NCBI RefSeq assembly: GCF_918797505.1
Contig: NC_092797.1
Location: forward strand, 1,178,001 to 1,242,000
Origin: Bemisia tabaci
Lineage: Eukaryota; Arthropoda; Insecta; Hemiptera; Aleyrodidae
Reading direction: 5' to 3'
DNA: 64,000 bases
A program made the position numbers and the translations under genes. This document shows positions 1-10,959 of the stretch, piece by piece (position 1 is the first letter of the stretch; every line of letters begins with the position of its first letter). The notes beneath the pieces were generated by a model. It saw nothing but the letters and a program-made list of their open reading frames with translations, searched no databases and had not been told where the DNA came from.

Positions 1-238
1 CTGGGGAGAGAGTAAATGTTTTTCTTCGGATTTTTCACACGATTTTGGTCGCAATTTAATCTAAGCCATCCGAAAATTCCAAGGAAATATATGCACAACT
101 TGCTTCTAGAATACTTTTTTCCATACGGGAAACTCGGCAACATTCGTAAAATCATACGGCGTATCTCATGAGAAGGGAAGCATTCCAGCCGCATCCGCGA
201 ATGATGGAGTACCTTTGCAGTAAGCGGAAGATATTTCA

Positions 239-343
239 CCTGCAGGCTCATCAGTAGTCATCATTGAAATCGATAGACAAAGCGATGGACAAAGAAGACG
301 ACGGGTCATTGCCGTAGATCAAGGGGGAAATGATGGACTGTCC
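239..343. mobile_element. foldback MITE (CCTGTAGGCT family), fragment a
   Basis: CCTGCAGGCTCATCAGTAGT then GAAATCGATAGACAAAGCGA and GACGACGGG match one arm of 2827-3099. The second arm is absent. Confidence 0.55.
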
Positions 344-942
344 AGTGTTTGGTCGGAATGCTTCTCCTAAGTTCATTGAATAGTTCAAAAAAGCACTTCT
401 AAGAGGAGAAAAAACTATTCAAAATTCGACCAATCAAAAGCCGACATCGAGTTAGCGTAGCAAAGCGAAGCCTGAAGCGGCGTTCAAATAATCAGCAAAC
501 GTCATATTTCCCCGGACTGGCTGCGTTATCAGACCTCGTCAGTGACATCGTAACACTCGTTCCATTTTTGGAATTTTCAAAACTAGGTTTTTTTTTGCCA
601 TGAGGGACACATTTTCGGGACAGCAAATGCAGGAAACGCGCAACGACAGATCTCGGGAGATGACCGTGTTTCTTCTTTTTTTCTGCCTCTCAAGTTGTCG
701 AAGGTCACTGACACCACCATAAACCCACTTGGACCTCCGATCAACGGGCGAAACGGTACGGCGAAATGGATACAAATCAACGTGCTCCTAGGTCAAGAAA
801 TTGCCTATCCGTGAAAATTGAAGGCATTTAGTCAAACGCTGTGACAGCACGCTCTAAGCTCTTACTTGAAGTATCGATTCTCGAGAAGAATTATTCCATT
901 GAAAGAGCAAATTTCTCCGTACTTAATGAATCTAAGGGTTGC

Positions 943-1252
943 TAGGGTGTCTACAAGTCAGGAATTTCCGGAAAGTCCAGAAATAGTACTGATTTTTTAA
1001 GGTTGGTCCGGAAGTACTGAAGAAGTGCAGAAATTTTGCAAGAAGGTCCGAAATATTTTTCATTTTTCTGTAATATTTGTCGCAATTTGAGCACAAAAAT
1101 TAAATTTTTGAAATTTGTCGAATTCAATCAATTGGAGGTACTGAAAAAGTACTGAATATTTCTGTCAAGAAGGTACTGAATTTCTTGGGAACGTACTGAA
1201 AAAGTATTGTAAAAGTACTGATTTTTGGTCAGCCTGTTTTAGTAAACACCCT
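943..1252. mobile_element. GGGTGTCTAC-ended element, about 310 bp
   Basis: The left end TAGGGTGTCTAC and right end GTAAACACCCT are inverted, and GGTTGC flanks both sides. The interior repeats GTACTGAA / AAAGTACTG motifs about eight times. Related fragments lie at 7590-7687, 43680-43775 and 50895-51025. Confidence 0.65.
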
Positions 1253-1719
1253 GGTTGCCATAGAGCAGTAGAATCGCAGATATTGACGTTATTTCCTAGA
1301 AAACAGAAATAAGTCTTCTTTGTCCTCAAACATGGAGCTCGACACCATCATAAAACGCACGTTGACCTCCGCTCAATTGGTGAAAGAGGACGGCAAAAAG
1401 TGGGTACGGTGAAGGGCTCGCTGATGAACCCCGGATTCCGCAAGAACACGAGCGTTGTGCGGCTCATCAGCAAAATGGACTTATGCTCCCTTTGCTTCAA
1501 AGATCCCTCGTTTATCATTACGATTCAATTCGCACCTTGTCGAGTGGTCCATTATCAACAGTTGCAAGGAAATATATTTGACCCCGGAAGATGTCATTTG
1601 GCAAACATCATTCCTCCGAGTTTTTTCTTTTCTTTTTCACCCCTTTTTTATAGACTTTTGCCCCAGTTCAACCTACGCTTTTCACATTTTCTTTCACACG
1701 AGCCTGTGTCACACTAAAA

Positions 1720-1796
1720 CCGACTGCACACACAGCAAATGGGGTCCTGCAAGTGGCATATTGGTGATCGTGCCCATTTGCTGTGTGAGCAGTCGG
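1720..1796. repeat. hairpin, 24-bp arms with one mismatch
   Basis: Arms CCGACTGC(A/T)CACACAGCAAATGGG are separated by a 29-base loop. It replaces bases present in the sister element at 4695-4830, so it is an insertion. Confidence 0.75.
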
Positions 1797-1881
1797 AGTC
1801 GGCTTATCAAAATATCAAGGTTACGTGCTGAGATTGGTCCGCGTCATCGAATAAGCCTATCATAACACCTGACCTTGATTA

Positions 1882-2194
1882 GAGTCCCTTTATACTGAGA
1901 GTCAAGAAAACCCCCCACCCCCACCCTCACGGAGTCAACGGGAATAAAGATTACACAACTCGCAGTTTTCCGCAATCTTTAATCGGCTCATTCTCAAATT
2001 CCTTTCTCCGTCCCTTCTCTCATTTCGTTTGTTCCTTGTCGAACCCGTTATTCCCCGGTTCATTCTACATCATAATCTTTGCAATCGGTCATAATGTAAT
2101 CTTTATTCTCGTTTGTGACACTGTGGAGGCCTAAAATACGGGAACCAATCAGAAATAGATTCACTTTGTCTTGACTCTCAGTATGAAGGGACTC
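1882..2194. mobile_element. GAGTCCCTT-family MITE, 313 bp
   Basis: Terminal inverted repeats GAGTCCCTTTATACTGAGAG and inverse are about 25 bp long. Longer, diverged internal arms follow (AATAAAGATTACA, AATCTTTATTCTCG). A decayed copy is at 27992-28285. Confidence 0.75.
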
Positions 2195-2826
2195 GAAACC
2201 TTTGATCTTTCGATGGCTAGCTTTGATAGTGTGACACAGGCTTTAATTCCGCGGATAATTCGAATGGCGAATGATCTAAATTGTACCGTGTTTTACAATC
2301 TTGTAAACTTTCATGAGATATTTCACTGATAATTTACAGTGCCCCAGTCGCCACTCGGGGGCCGTCGGAACGAAGGTTTTTGGTGGCGAAGGGAGTTGTT
2401 CGCCACTTGCCGGTCCGTCGAGGAGGCTATCGGACGTAGGGAGCCAATTATAGCGAGCTGGAAATGGCGGAATTATTGCAGCCGCATCGCATCCCACACC
2501 AATGGGAACAACGTGATTTATCGCCGCACTCCCCCCCCCCTCCCTCCCCCCACGACTCAAACTCGAATAGCAAATAGTCGGCTCGTGTGATTTTCCAGAA
2601 GCTCCGTCTCCAACTTCCCGGAAATTACCAGATCCGCCGAAAAATCTCCCGTAATATTTGACCGAGGGACAAAGTTGCCGGATAGTGCGATTACATGTAG
2701 AAATTTTACACGGTTTTCAATGGGCCAAAATGCTGATACTTCATCACTACCTGGCAACTACGCCGAGGAAGGAGGGAGCTACGATATCAAGACGGAATCG
2801 CGTGGATGACGACATTTTTACACATT

Positions 2827-3099
2827 CCAGAGGGCTGATTGTTGAAATTGATAGACGAAGGGATGGACAGAGAAGACGTAATGCAGCGGTCCTATTGGTT
2901 GAAATGTGTGGTTCTTATAGACAAAGTGAGAAAATAGTGGACTAACTAATGGGTCTCTCGTGGGTTGCAGTTAGTTAGTCTAATACCTACTTATTTTGTC
3001 CATTTCAACCACCTGCTTCCACTAATAGGATGCCTTCATATCCCTTTTGACTTTTTTGTCTATAGCTTTGTCCGTAAATTTCAAAAATCAGCCCGCAGG
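2827..3099. mobile_element. foldback MITE (CCTGTAGGCT family), copy b
   Basis: Inverted arms: GGGCTGATTGTTGAAATTGA, CTATTGGTTGAAATGTGTGG, GGACTAACTAA and complements. The ends are CCAGAGGGCTGATT and AATCAGCCCGCAGG. Confidence 0.7.
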
Positions 3100-3321
3100 A
3101 CACGATGTCTAGGCCTATACTGCCGTGCCAAGGAGAATCGCCGTACGAGCCTTCAGGCGTTGCCAAATTTCCTTTGACAAGTCACTCATTTTCAGGAAAA
3201 CTGTGAATATTTTTCTTTTAATTTCTCAGATGATTTTGTTCGTAATTTGATCTAGAGTGTCTGAAAATTTCAAGGAAAAGTATTCATAACCCTCCTCAAA
3301 AATAAATATTTTATTGGAGGA

Positions 3322-4180
3322 CAGGGCCGGATTAAGGGTGGCAATGGCCGCGGGCGGCAAATCTGGGCGAAATTTTGCAATTTTTTTTAAAAAAATCGAA
3401 TTTTGAAAAAAAAAATACAAACGAGGAAAGGCGACAAAATCTCTCATTTCCTGAGAGTATAGTAATTTCTAATTTTGTTGTCTTCTAGTGATAAAAGAGA
3501 CAGCACCTCTCATTAATCGAGTTAAGAGAGAAACTAAACACGCAATTTGGCTTGGAACGGCGCGACTTAGAGAGAAATGATGACGAGGACTTGAGATAAA
3601 AAGGAGAAGCCCTCGGCGCGGCGGTCGGCATGTAACACATATTAGCGCCTACAAGACTGCACGAATACCTCACGCCTTGCATCAAACTCAGTGCGGTCAG
3701 GTCACTGCGGTCAGCGTGAAACGGATAGCGCCTACAAGAATGCATGAATACTTCACGCATTGCGCCAAAGACAGTGCGGTCAGCGTGAAACGCTTAGCGC
3801 CTACAAGACTGCGTGAATACTTCACGCATTGCGTCAAACACAGTGCAGTCTGCGCGCCGCGGCGGAAGTTAAAATCATTAAACTACATCTATGTTTGTTC
3901 TTTCATAATTTGTTCGTTCATTTCTTATGAATGGAAAGCCTTGACTACACAGAGATAGGTTTACGGAACTTAACTTTCGCGCAAAGTTCCGTGAACTTTT
4001 GCTGGTAGTGTTAACAGGGCTTTCCCAAAAAATATGTCCAACACGAGTAAACGATTCTTATGCACCCCTCCCCCGCTGGCACGCTTACTTGATGGTTTTT
4101 AATGGTATTTCAAAACGAAGAAGCAGGGGGCGGCAAAATACAGGCGGCCCATGGGCGGCAAGTAGGTAAATCCGGCCCTG
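3322..4180. mobile_element. hAT-type non-autonomous element, 859 bp, CAGGGCCGGAT ends
   Basis: Inverted ends CAGGGCCGGAT and ATCCGGCCCTG, with GGCGGCAA motifs just inside both ends, are flanked by a perfect 8-bp duplication TTGGAGGA (3314-3321 and 4181-4188), diagnostic for hAT. It lacks transposase. Inside is a short tandem array at 3643-3855. Confidence 0.88.
3643..3855. repeat. three-copy tandem repeat inside the hAT element
   Basis: TAGCGCCTACAAGA begins at 3643, 3726 and 3795 (spacings 83 and 69). Each is followed by TGAATACTTCACGCATTGCG-like and AGTGCGGTCAGCGTGAAACG-like segments. The first unit has an extra internal 14-bp duplication. Confidence 0.8.
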
Positions 4181-4490
4181 TTGGAGGAAAGGCAGCTCTC
4201 GAATGTTGATGCGGCGGTGTTCCTTCGCACGGCAGTGTAGAACACCCGCCTGAGTCCTAACTTCTGTTCATAACCGTCGCTATAATTCAGGAAATACGGC
4301 TATTTACCCCCGAACTTCGTAGCTCCGGCAGGGACATTTTTAGGGATGAATTTACTAAGGGGAAAACCCCTATTTTGACCCATAGAGCACTATCCTGCAG
4401 TCTGTTCATAACCGTTGCCAAAATTCAGAAAAAAATAGTGATTCACACAGAAATTTGAGGACCGCAGCCTAGCTTCCACGGCAGGCTAAT

Positions 4491-4629
4491 TGGACTACAT
4501 TTTGCAATTAGGAACTATGAATTCCAGCTCCGCTTAAAAACAACGTATGTGCCATTAGTGTCCCTATTCACGTAAGTGTTTTTTCAGATGAGACAAAATT
4601 TATAGCTCCAAATTTCAAAATGCAGTCCA
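4491..4629. mobile_element. TGGACTACATTTTGCAATT MITE, copy 1 (139 bp)
   Basis: Inverted ends TGGACTACATTTTGCAATT and AATTTCAAAATGCAGTCCA. The sister copy is at 5127-5265. Confidence 0.75.
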
Positions 4630-4637
4630 ATTGTCTA

Positions 4638-5016
4638 ACTGGATAGACAAAGCTATGAATGCAGAAGACGACGGGAAAATGGAGCGATCCATTAGCCTGT
4701 GTCACACTATCAAAGCTAGCCATCAAAATATCAAGGGCAGGTATTGTGATTGGCTTATTCGATGACTTGGACCAATTACAGGACGTGACCTTGACATTTT
4801 GATGGAGTATTTTGATAGTGTGACGCAGGCCTATCGGTGAAAGCGGGTGCTTGCAGTGGATGAAGGGGGCAAGGAATAAGTAACTGTTGGCAGCCCGCAG
4901 GAGCACAGTAAGTCCATCCGTCCCCCAAGACTACAACAACCACCCGCTTGAACCAATAGGATTGTTCCATTTTCCCCTAACTTGTTTGTCTATAGATTCC
5001 AATAATTAGCCCTCAG
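4638..5016. mobile_element. foldback MITE (CCTGTAGGCT family), copy c, interrupted
   Basis: Left arm GATAGACAAAGCTATGAATG and right arm AACTTGTTTGTCTATAGATT then CCAATAATTAGCCCTCAGG. The GCCTGTGTCACAC element at 4695-4830 is inserted in the left arm. The outer left end is lost beside the 4491-4629 MITE. Confidence 0.65.
4695..4830. mobile_element. GCCTGTGTCACAC-ended MITE, 136 bp
   Basis: Long inverted arms: GCCTGTGTCACACTATCAAA, ATCAAAATATCAAGG and inverses (CCTTGACATTTTGAT, GATAGTGTGACGCAGGC). Nested in copy c of the CCTGTAGGCT family. Confidence 0.78.
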
Positions 5017-5126
5017 GGGGCAGTAGAGGCTCTGAGGGGAATTTCCCGACGGGCGTGGATCCACAAATTGAGTGTGGATTCAGCCCATGTCTGGGATAGC
5101 TCCCGCAGCTGCCGCTGCCCAACAAA

Positions 5127-5265
5127 TGGACTACATTTTGCAATTTTGAACTATAAATTCTAGCCTGGTTTCAAAACAACCTATGTGCCTTTGGTTTCCC
5201 TATGCACATTCGTGTTTTTCCAGAAGAGCCAGAATTTATAGTTCCAAATTGCAAAATGCAGTCCA
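5127..5265. mobile_element. TGGACTACATTTTGCAATT MITE, copy 2 (139 bp)
   Basis: Ends TGGACTACATTTTGCAATTT and AATTGCAAAATGCAGTCCA; the interior matches copy 1 (AAAACAAC(G/C)TATGTGCC). Confidence 0.78.
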
Positions 5266-5461
5266 AATGACACATGACCTCATCAAGGTTTTGGATTTTT
5301 GGCCGGCCGGGCGGCGGGCGCTCAGCTCTCGATTTGTTATCGTTCAGGCACTAACGACTCGTAACTCGTTTAGGTGGTTTAGGTGGACCCTCCACTGGCA
5401 TTTTGGCGACAACAGGTGGAAACTTTTACTTTCCAGGATTTAACACTTCCTTACGGGCAAT

Positions 5462-6286
5462 GGGCCTGTCGCAAACTTCTGCCAGAGCAAAAATAAGAGT
5501 CGATGCTCATAGAAAGTGTCAAAAATCACGATAAGCGCATCGGCAAAGGCTCAAATGCACTCCATACTTCACAATCTGCGTAAGCAATTTACGTTTTTTT
5601 AAGCGTCCCGCTTCAAAAACGATACTACGGAACAGGTAAACATATCGTCAGAGGGGTCGTTCCTTCCAACCTCGGTGCAGTAGGATATTGCTCAATATTC
5701 AACATGGCCAACGCCAATCCGCCAAAACTGGCCGGAACTCATGTGCCGGGACGAAATTCTAGCCATTTTTCAACAACCTGGCGTGTTAACATTCACGTTT
5801 TCCTCGCGTTGCTAAAGATCCGGCTTAACAGCGTCGGTCATTTTGGGTCAAGACCAATCCACACAGGTCAGTCATTGCGCATCTTTTTGAAAGCCACTTC
5901 CCCGCCCGGCCCTAACTCAGCTGCACTCAATAGTACGTCACAATGGGTGCTCCCATAAGAAATACATTGCAAGCACTCAATACTACGTCACTGCGCAGTA
6001 GAGTACCAAAACTCGTCCACGGGAATGACTGACCTGTGTGGATTGGTCTTGTTTTGGGTACTGCAAAACATTCTTGTAGGCAGGAACGACTCCTCTAACG
6101 AAACGTTCACCTGTGCCGTAGTATCGTTTTTGAAGCGGGAAGCTCAAAAAATCGTGCATTTCTTACGTTGATTGTGACGTCAAGAATGCATCTCAAGCTT
6201 TGTCAATGCGCTCACCGTGATTTTTGAGTCATTTACCATAAGAAACCACTCGTATGTTTGCGCTAGCAAAAGTTTGCAACAGGCCC
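5462..6286. mobile_element. large foldback element, about 825 bp, with a nested hAT MITE
   Basis: Inverted arms of about 220 bp include GGGCCTGT(C/T)GCAAACTT at the ends, then TCAAAAATCACG(A/G)T, CCCGCTTCAAAAACGATACT and ACGG(A/C)ACAGGT(A/G)AAC. The nested 203-bp element lies between the arms. Confidence 0.8.
5849..6051. mobile_element. 203-bp hAT-type MITE, copy 1 (nested)
   Basis: Perfect 25-bp-class inverted ends (CAAGACCAATCCACACAGGT...) and a perfect 8-bp target duplication TTTTGGGT (5841-5848 and 6052-6059). Sister copy at 25593-25794. Confidence 0.9.
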
Positions 6287-6439
6287 CCTACCTACTAGGT
6301 GGATGGTAAGCTCCGAGTGACCTAACTAGCCGAAGAAGTTTTCCAAACTTGGGTATGTTTGCGAAACGAAATACTCAACACCTTGCTCAACATCCACCCA
6401 GCAGGTAAGTCAACAGTTGAATGTTGAAGCCCCCCTTGT

Positions 6440-6910
6440 CTGTCTCGTTAACATTCTACGCTGACGTCAGAATGACGTTCGGGCAATCGACCGCCGCCTC
6501 TTTCTATTATTTTCTCTATGACCCCCGAGAAGGGCTCGCTCGGCCGCGTCGGGGCTTGTGGCCGCCGGGTGGCGGCGGGGGGGGGGGGGGGCGTCCGAAC
6601 GCCAAAACGGGCGTGGACGTTGAACTCGGTTCCGGCGACCGGCGAGCCCCTGTGCGGCGACCGGGCCGGCCATACAGGTGCGCGCAGGTATCTCGACTCA
6701 AGAAGGCCTCGCGGGGACCGGAATCGTTGTCCGCGTCCGGCCAGTCGGGGGGGGGGGGGGGGGGGGGCGACGGACGGGACAGGTTGAACGACCCTGACCT
6801 TCGCAACAATTCGGTCACATGACTCATTCCCCGGACGCAGCGGTTCCGTCACCCGACTAGCGGTCTCATCGCCCGACACCCCCCCCCCCCCTTTCCGGGC
6901 CACAACCCAA
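6440..6910. other. GC-rich, CpG-rich island with poly(G)/poly(C) runs
   Basis: Strikingly GC- and CpG-rich compared with the surrounding AT-rich DNA, with G15 at 6577-6591, G21 at 6747-6767 and C13 at 6879-6891. It could be a 5'UTR/promoter region of shep, about 2 kb upstream of the first exon I can place, or a GC-rich repeat. No reading frame is believable because the long frames in several phases are driven by the homopolymers. Confidence 0.5.
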
Positions 6911-6970
6911 AAGCGCAAAATGAAACGCACCTAAAAGCGCAAACAGTTTGCCAAGTACTGAACACAAATA

Positions 6971-7190
6971 CAGGATTATTCAAAAGCCACGCACCACTGG
7001 TCATAATTTTAGTTCTAATTAAGAAATCGATTTCCGGTTTGTGACGTTTTTCCTCATATTGAGAGGGAAACTTTTTAAGGCACTTTCCAGTTTTTAACCT
7101 CCTCAGGGGGAGGGGAGCGGGGTGTAACTCAAAAATTTCAAATAGCTACCCCCCTCATGGCCAGTGGTGCGTGACTTTTGAATACCCCTG
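6971..7190. mobile_element. TA-flanked MITE, 220 bp
   Basis: Inverted ends CAGGATTATTCAAAAGCCAC and GTGACTTTTGAATACCCCTG, extending through GCACCACTGG, with TA on both sides. Tc1/mariner-type by its target site. No coding. Confidence 0.8.
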
Positions 7191-8763
7191 TAAAATAATA
7201 TTGATATTGCACGGGAAAAAAAATACTCTCTCCAAAAATACACTGAGCATGCCTGCAATGTCTCGAACGGAGATACGTGATTTCGGAGTTTGGCCATCGA
7301 GCTGTGTCGTGCGAAAACCGCTTGTGTCCATTTTCCGGTCTTGAGTTTCTTTGGGTTGATAATACTTTTTAGAGATGGATGCAACCATGGAAGTGCAATC
7401 AACAAAAATGCTCTAAACACTGGCATTTTCAAATTGTCCCGCCAGCCGCGGCGGCGCGGTATAACCAGGAATAAAAGAACTGAAGTGTTGCTTGGTTTTT
7501 CGTGTGTTTTCATCGGTTCAACAAGATTTGCAAAATTAGTCGTGTAAAATACGCCTTTTAACACTCTATCTAGCTCCCTTTCCCTTACTATTTCGGGGAA
7601 AAAAGTCCCGGATTTTCTTGAAAAAACTCCCCCAATAGTCCCCGAAAGTCCCCAATTTTGGTCTTTCATAACTGGTAGACACCCTGTAACACTCCTTTTA
7701 AGTGGGGTTATCTTAATCCCCAAACCAGTCCTTGCGCCAGTTTCGTTGTAGGTTTAGATTGGTGGTATGCTAGCCCCTGGCTCGCACCTGGATGCAACCC
7801 TATCTACAGCTGTAGGCTTTACTTTTTGTCGTGGCGTGAGCCGCTCGTCTTAGTGCGTTTTCTTTTTGTTCCTGAATAAAAGTTCATTTTATTCGCTACT
7901 CATGCTATTCACTTACTCGTTACTCCCATAACTTTTCATTATATTCTATCAACTCCTGAAAAGTATCATTAACGCACAAAAACTGAAAGCTGGGAAAATG
8001 GACATGGGTTGTTTTTGCATGACTTGATTTAGTTTCACATGCAATTTCATAAAATTTCTCAATTTTTTTATAACTTTTACTGTGGACTTAGTATGCCATA
8101 AAACGCATAAAAACAGTAAAATCTTAATTTTGAAATAATTTCAAAGGTTTGCGTCTTTTGAAGTCTTTCGTTGAATTCACTCAATAGGCAAGGGAAACCT
8201 CCATCTTTAAGACATCCTCGAAGGCCTTTGAAATTTTTTGTACAAGTCCTTGGAGGGCCTATGCAACTCCTTAAGGGGCCTACTTTTACCTTTTAGAATT
8301 TCCTGAAAAGCCCTTGAAAGTTCATGATTTGCTTTTGGAAAGCTCTTATGAATTCTGCTTGGGAACAGCCTATTTGCCCAAGAAAACATATCATTGGATC
8401 TTAAGCAATGTCAGAAATTTCCATCTTCAAATATTTGTGTATATTTTCGTCCATCCTGTTATTATTATTTCTTTTTTTTATGCTGAATTATTAAAATTAT
8501 GGTTTCTTTCAAGCAATGAAAAACTTCCTACTATTTTTAAGAAGTAATGCGTTTCATTTTCTTGCTTTAAATATGAGATCAGATTTTTTCATCAGACTGA
8601 AGGTTGGCATTGGTTTAACTTTTGCCATAGATGTGGGATTTTTTCATCGTATCACCCCAATCTCTCTTTATAAATTTTTGGTACGCAACTACTCATTTTT
8701 TTAATGAATTCATAGTACAATATACTTGACCTAATCCCTATTATTTTTTTCTTTTTTGTTTAG
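7191..8763. other. AT-rich sequence upstream of the first shep exon found
   Basis: Probably intronic. It includes a repeat fragment at 7590-7687 (CCCGGATTTTCTTGAAAAAA, CCCCAATTTTGGTC, AACTGGTAGACACCCTG) shared with 43680-43775. No exon recognised. Confidence 0.55.
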
Positions 8764-8969
8764 CGAGTTTCAACGGCTGGTTCACCCGCTGACTCAAGCT
8801 CAAGTTCTCACACAGGTTCTCAACCTGGGAATCTAAACATGCACCAGCAGCAACAACAACAACAGCAGACAAGTAATGGTGATGGACAACAGTTGTCACA
8901 GACAAATCTCTACATACGTGGTCTCACTCAAAACACTACTGATAAGGACCTTGTTAATATGTGCTCTCC
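8764..8969 (+). CDS. shep: shep exon: Ser/Gln-rich leader and first half of RRM1
   Basis: A pyrimidine tract and TTTAG precede the exon, and GTAAGT follows. It encodes residues 1-68 of the visible protein plus two bases of Pro69. [13 protein letters not shown] and a Gln run lead into TNLYIRGL, which carries RNP2 of RRM1. The frame is open at the 5' end, so translation starts further upstream. Confidence 0.92.
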
Positions 8970-10918
8970 GTAAGTATCCAAAAATGCTCAAAAGTCAATG
9001 CATCATAAAAAAAATACCGGCATTATCTCTTTCAGCCATGTGAGGTTTACGTCCATCCTGTTTGAAATTGTACACATCATCGTCCCATTTGCAATGAAGA
9101 GTTGATGCCTTGCACTTGAGTATCCATTAAAATTGGGAGCTGAGAACTTCAAGTCAATTATAGACTCCCCCTCCTCCCCGTCTTTGTTTCCCCTCCTGAG
9201 TGCAGCTTTCTCTGCGCCCAAATTAGTGATAATCACGAAGTGTCTGAAAACATGCTTGTGCATGTATTTTAATGCTACTTTGTGTTTGTCAGTTTGAAAA
9301 TTGAAATGTTTTGCAAATTGCCCCTTGAAAATCCCAAAAGAAGATACAAGTAATTACTGTTTTGAAGTAACAAGGAATTTTGTTTCTTTTCAGGTTTGGG
9401 CCAATCATATCAACAAAAGCTATTTTAGATAAAAATACTAATAAGTGTAAAGGTAAGTCGTCCTTATAATAATGTTAATGAAGAGGATTCATTTATAAAC
9501 AAAGAACAGCATCTCAATTAATTAAATGAAAAGTCACGAAATTTTATAACTCGAAAAAGGAAAAGAAGTTTAAGGTGAAGAAATTAATGAGTTTTCAAAT
9601 TTAGTGACTCTTTATTTAATTTTAAGTCATCCTCAATTAAATATTTAGTAGTACCGTTCACTCGGTGCAGCCAGAATTCAAAACAAATTGGGTGCTTATT
9701 TTTAGGCTCTTTCTTCTAAAATCCAACGAAGCAGAAAAAATTGGGATGAAATTTCATTTGTTTAAAAGTAAGCTATTTGCATCCCAGTGCGTAAGTAACC
9801 AAAAGAAACTACAACAAAACCAAAAAACCAGTGGAAAGAACAAGTCAAAAAACTATAAACTGGATGAATAAGAAAGAGAGGAGAATTGTGAATTATTAAA
9901 ACAGTTGTTTCAATTTACGGTTCATCTTCGCGCCCTTATCCTTTCCAATTTTGATATGTTGCACTACTTTTCAGCCCATACTAATAATATCAATTCATTT
10001 ATTTTCTGAATTATTCAAGAAGCACAGTAAAACTATTTGTGAAGATGTTGAGAGCTTGTTTAAAGATTTGAAGTTGACTATTTCAGTGTAAATTATACTG
10101 AATGGAGTGCAAAATTGCACACAAATTATTTACATGGATAAAGTAAGAGGAATCTACAAGAAGATGAACATCTCTCGTCATTCACTCCTGATGTATCAAA
10201 AAGTGTTTGCTTTGAAGGCCTTTGATTGTTTGGTTGATGTCAGGATTTTTTTTGTCAGGTTCACTGTGAGTATGAAATCAGGCTCTGAATCATGTTTAAT
10301 TCAAGTTGATGAGAACTCGAATTTTCCTGAAATTAAATAGTTATATGGGGAGAATGTTTTTATTTCAATCTTACATCCTGAAGAGTGGCCGCCTCATTTT
10401 GTTCTGCATTCATAAATCCGATAAGATCAAATTAATGTTCCTCATTTTCTTCAGTTTTGGTTGTGTAATCGAGCTGTATGGGATGTCAATGGAATTGCAA
10501 GTCTCCATGGCTATATTTTCGTCGAGTTTATTGCCCTTATTATTTCATTCTCTCATCAATATTTCAACACCAAGTTCTCCTCCTCACTTTAATCACTTGT
10601 TCCAATTTCAAAAAGAGGAATCACTGACAATCCCGATAATTTTTAATTGACAGATTATGACACAGATAGATCGAAACCTCTTTTGTCCTCCTCCGTGTTA
10701 CATGTATCAATTGATAAGGCATTTTATGCTTTGCACTAACTCAAAGATTACGGAGCTCATTGATTCAGGTTCTTAAATTTTATCAACTCAAAGAGCCCCC
10801 TTGCTCCTTTGAAAATTAGTGAGTTAAGTAATATACCTCGACAGCACGTTGCTTGAATGTCATAATACTGCACAAAATGGTAGAACCAGACGATTTCCTG
10901 AAAAAGGGCAAACCCACC

Positions 10919-10959
<41 letters not shown>

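Larger units (their letters stand above)
1702..2241. mobile_element. GCCTGTGTCACAC-ended element, interrupted by two insertions
   Basis: Ends GCCTGTGTCACAC and inverse match the intact 136-bp copy at 4695-4830. Here it is split by a hairpin (1720-1796) and by a complete GAGTCCC element (1882-2194), giving three layers of insertion. Confidence 0.7.
1..2826. other. repeat mosaic at the left edge
   Basis: No gene recognised. Bases 1-110 resemble 3195-3300 (direct, diverged). 239-343 is a fragment of the CCTGCAGGCT foldback family. 700-760 and 1342-1400 resemble each other (GACACCA(C/T)CATAAA, TTGACCTCCG(A/C)TCAA), a diverged duplication. Elements at 943-1252 and 1702-2241 are listed separately. 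Confidence 0.5.

Noticed and set aside
1332..1409. Short ATG frame (MELDTIIKRTL...) as a small gene
   Set aside because: It stops after 25 codons. A similar diverged sequence at 700-760 suggests repeated DNA, and there is no splice-consistent continuation.
6421..6930. Overlapping open frames of 68-160 residues in the GC-rich island
   Set aside because: Several phases on both strands stay open because of poly(G)/poly(C) runs. The products are Gly- or Pro-runs with no domain.
7103..7723. 206-residue minus-strand open frame
   Set aside because: It runs across the 6971-7190 MITE and the 7590-7687 repeat fragment, has no family motif, and its composition follows the repeats.
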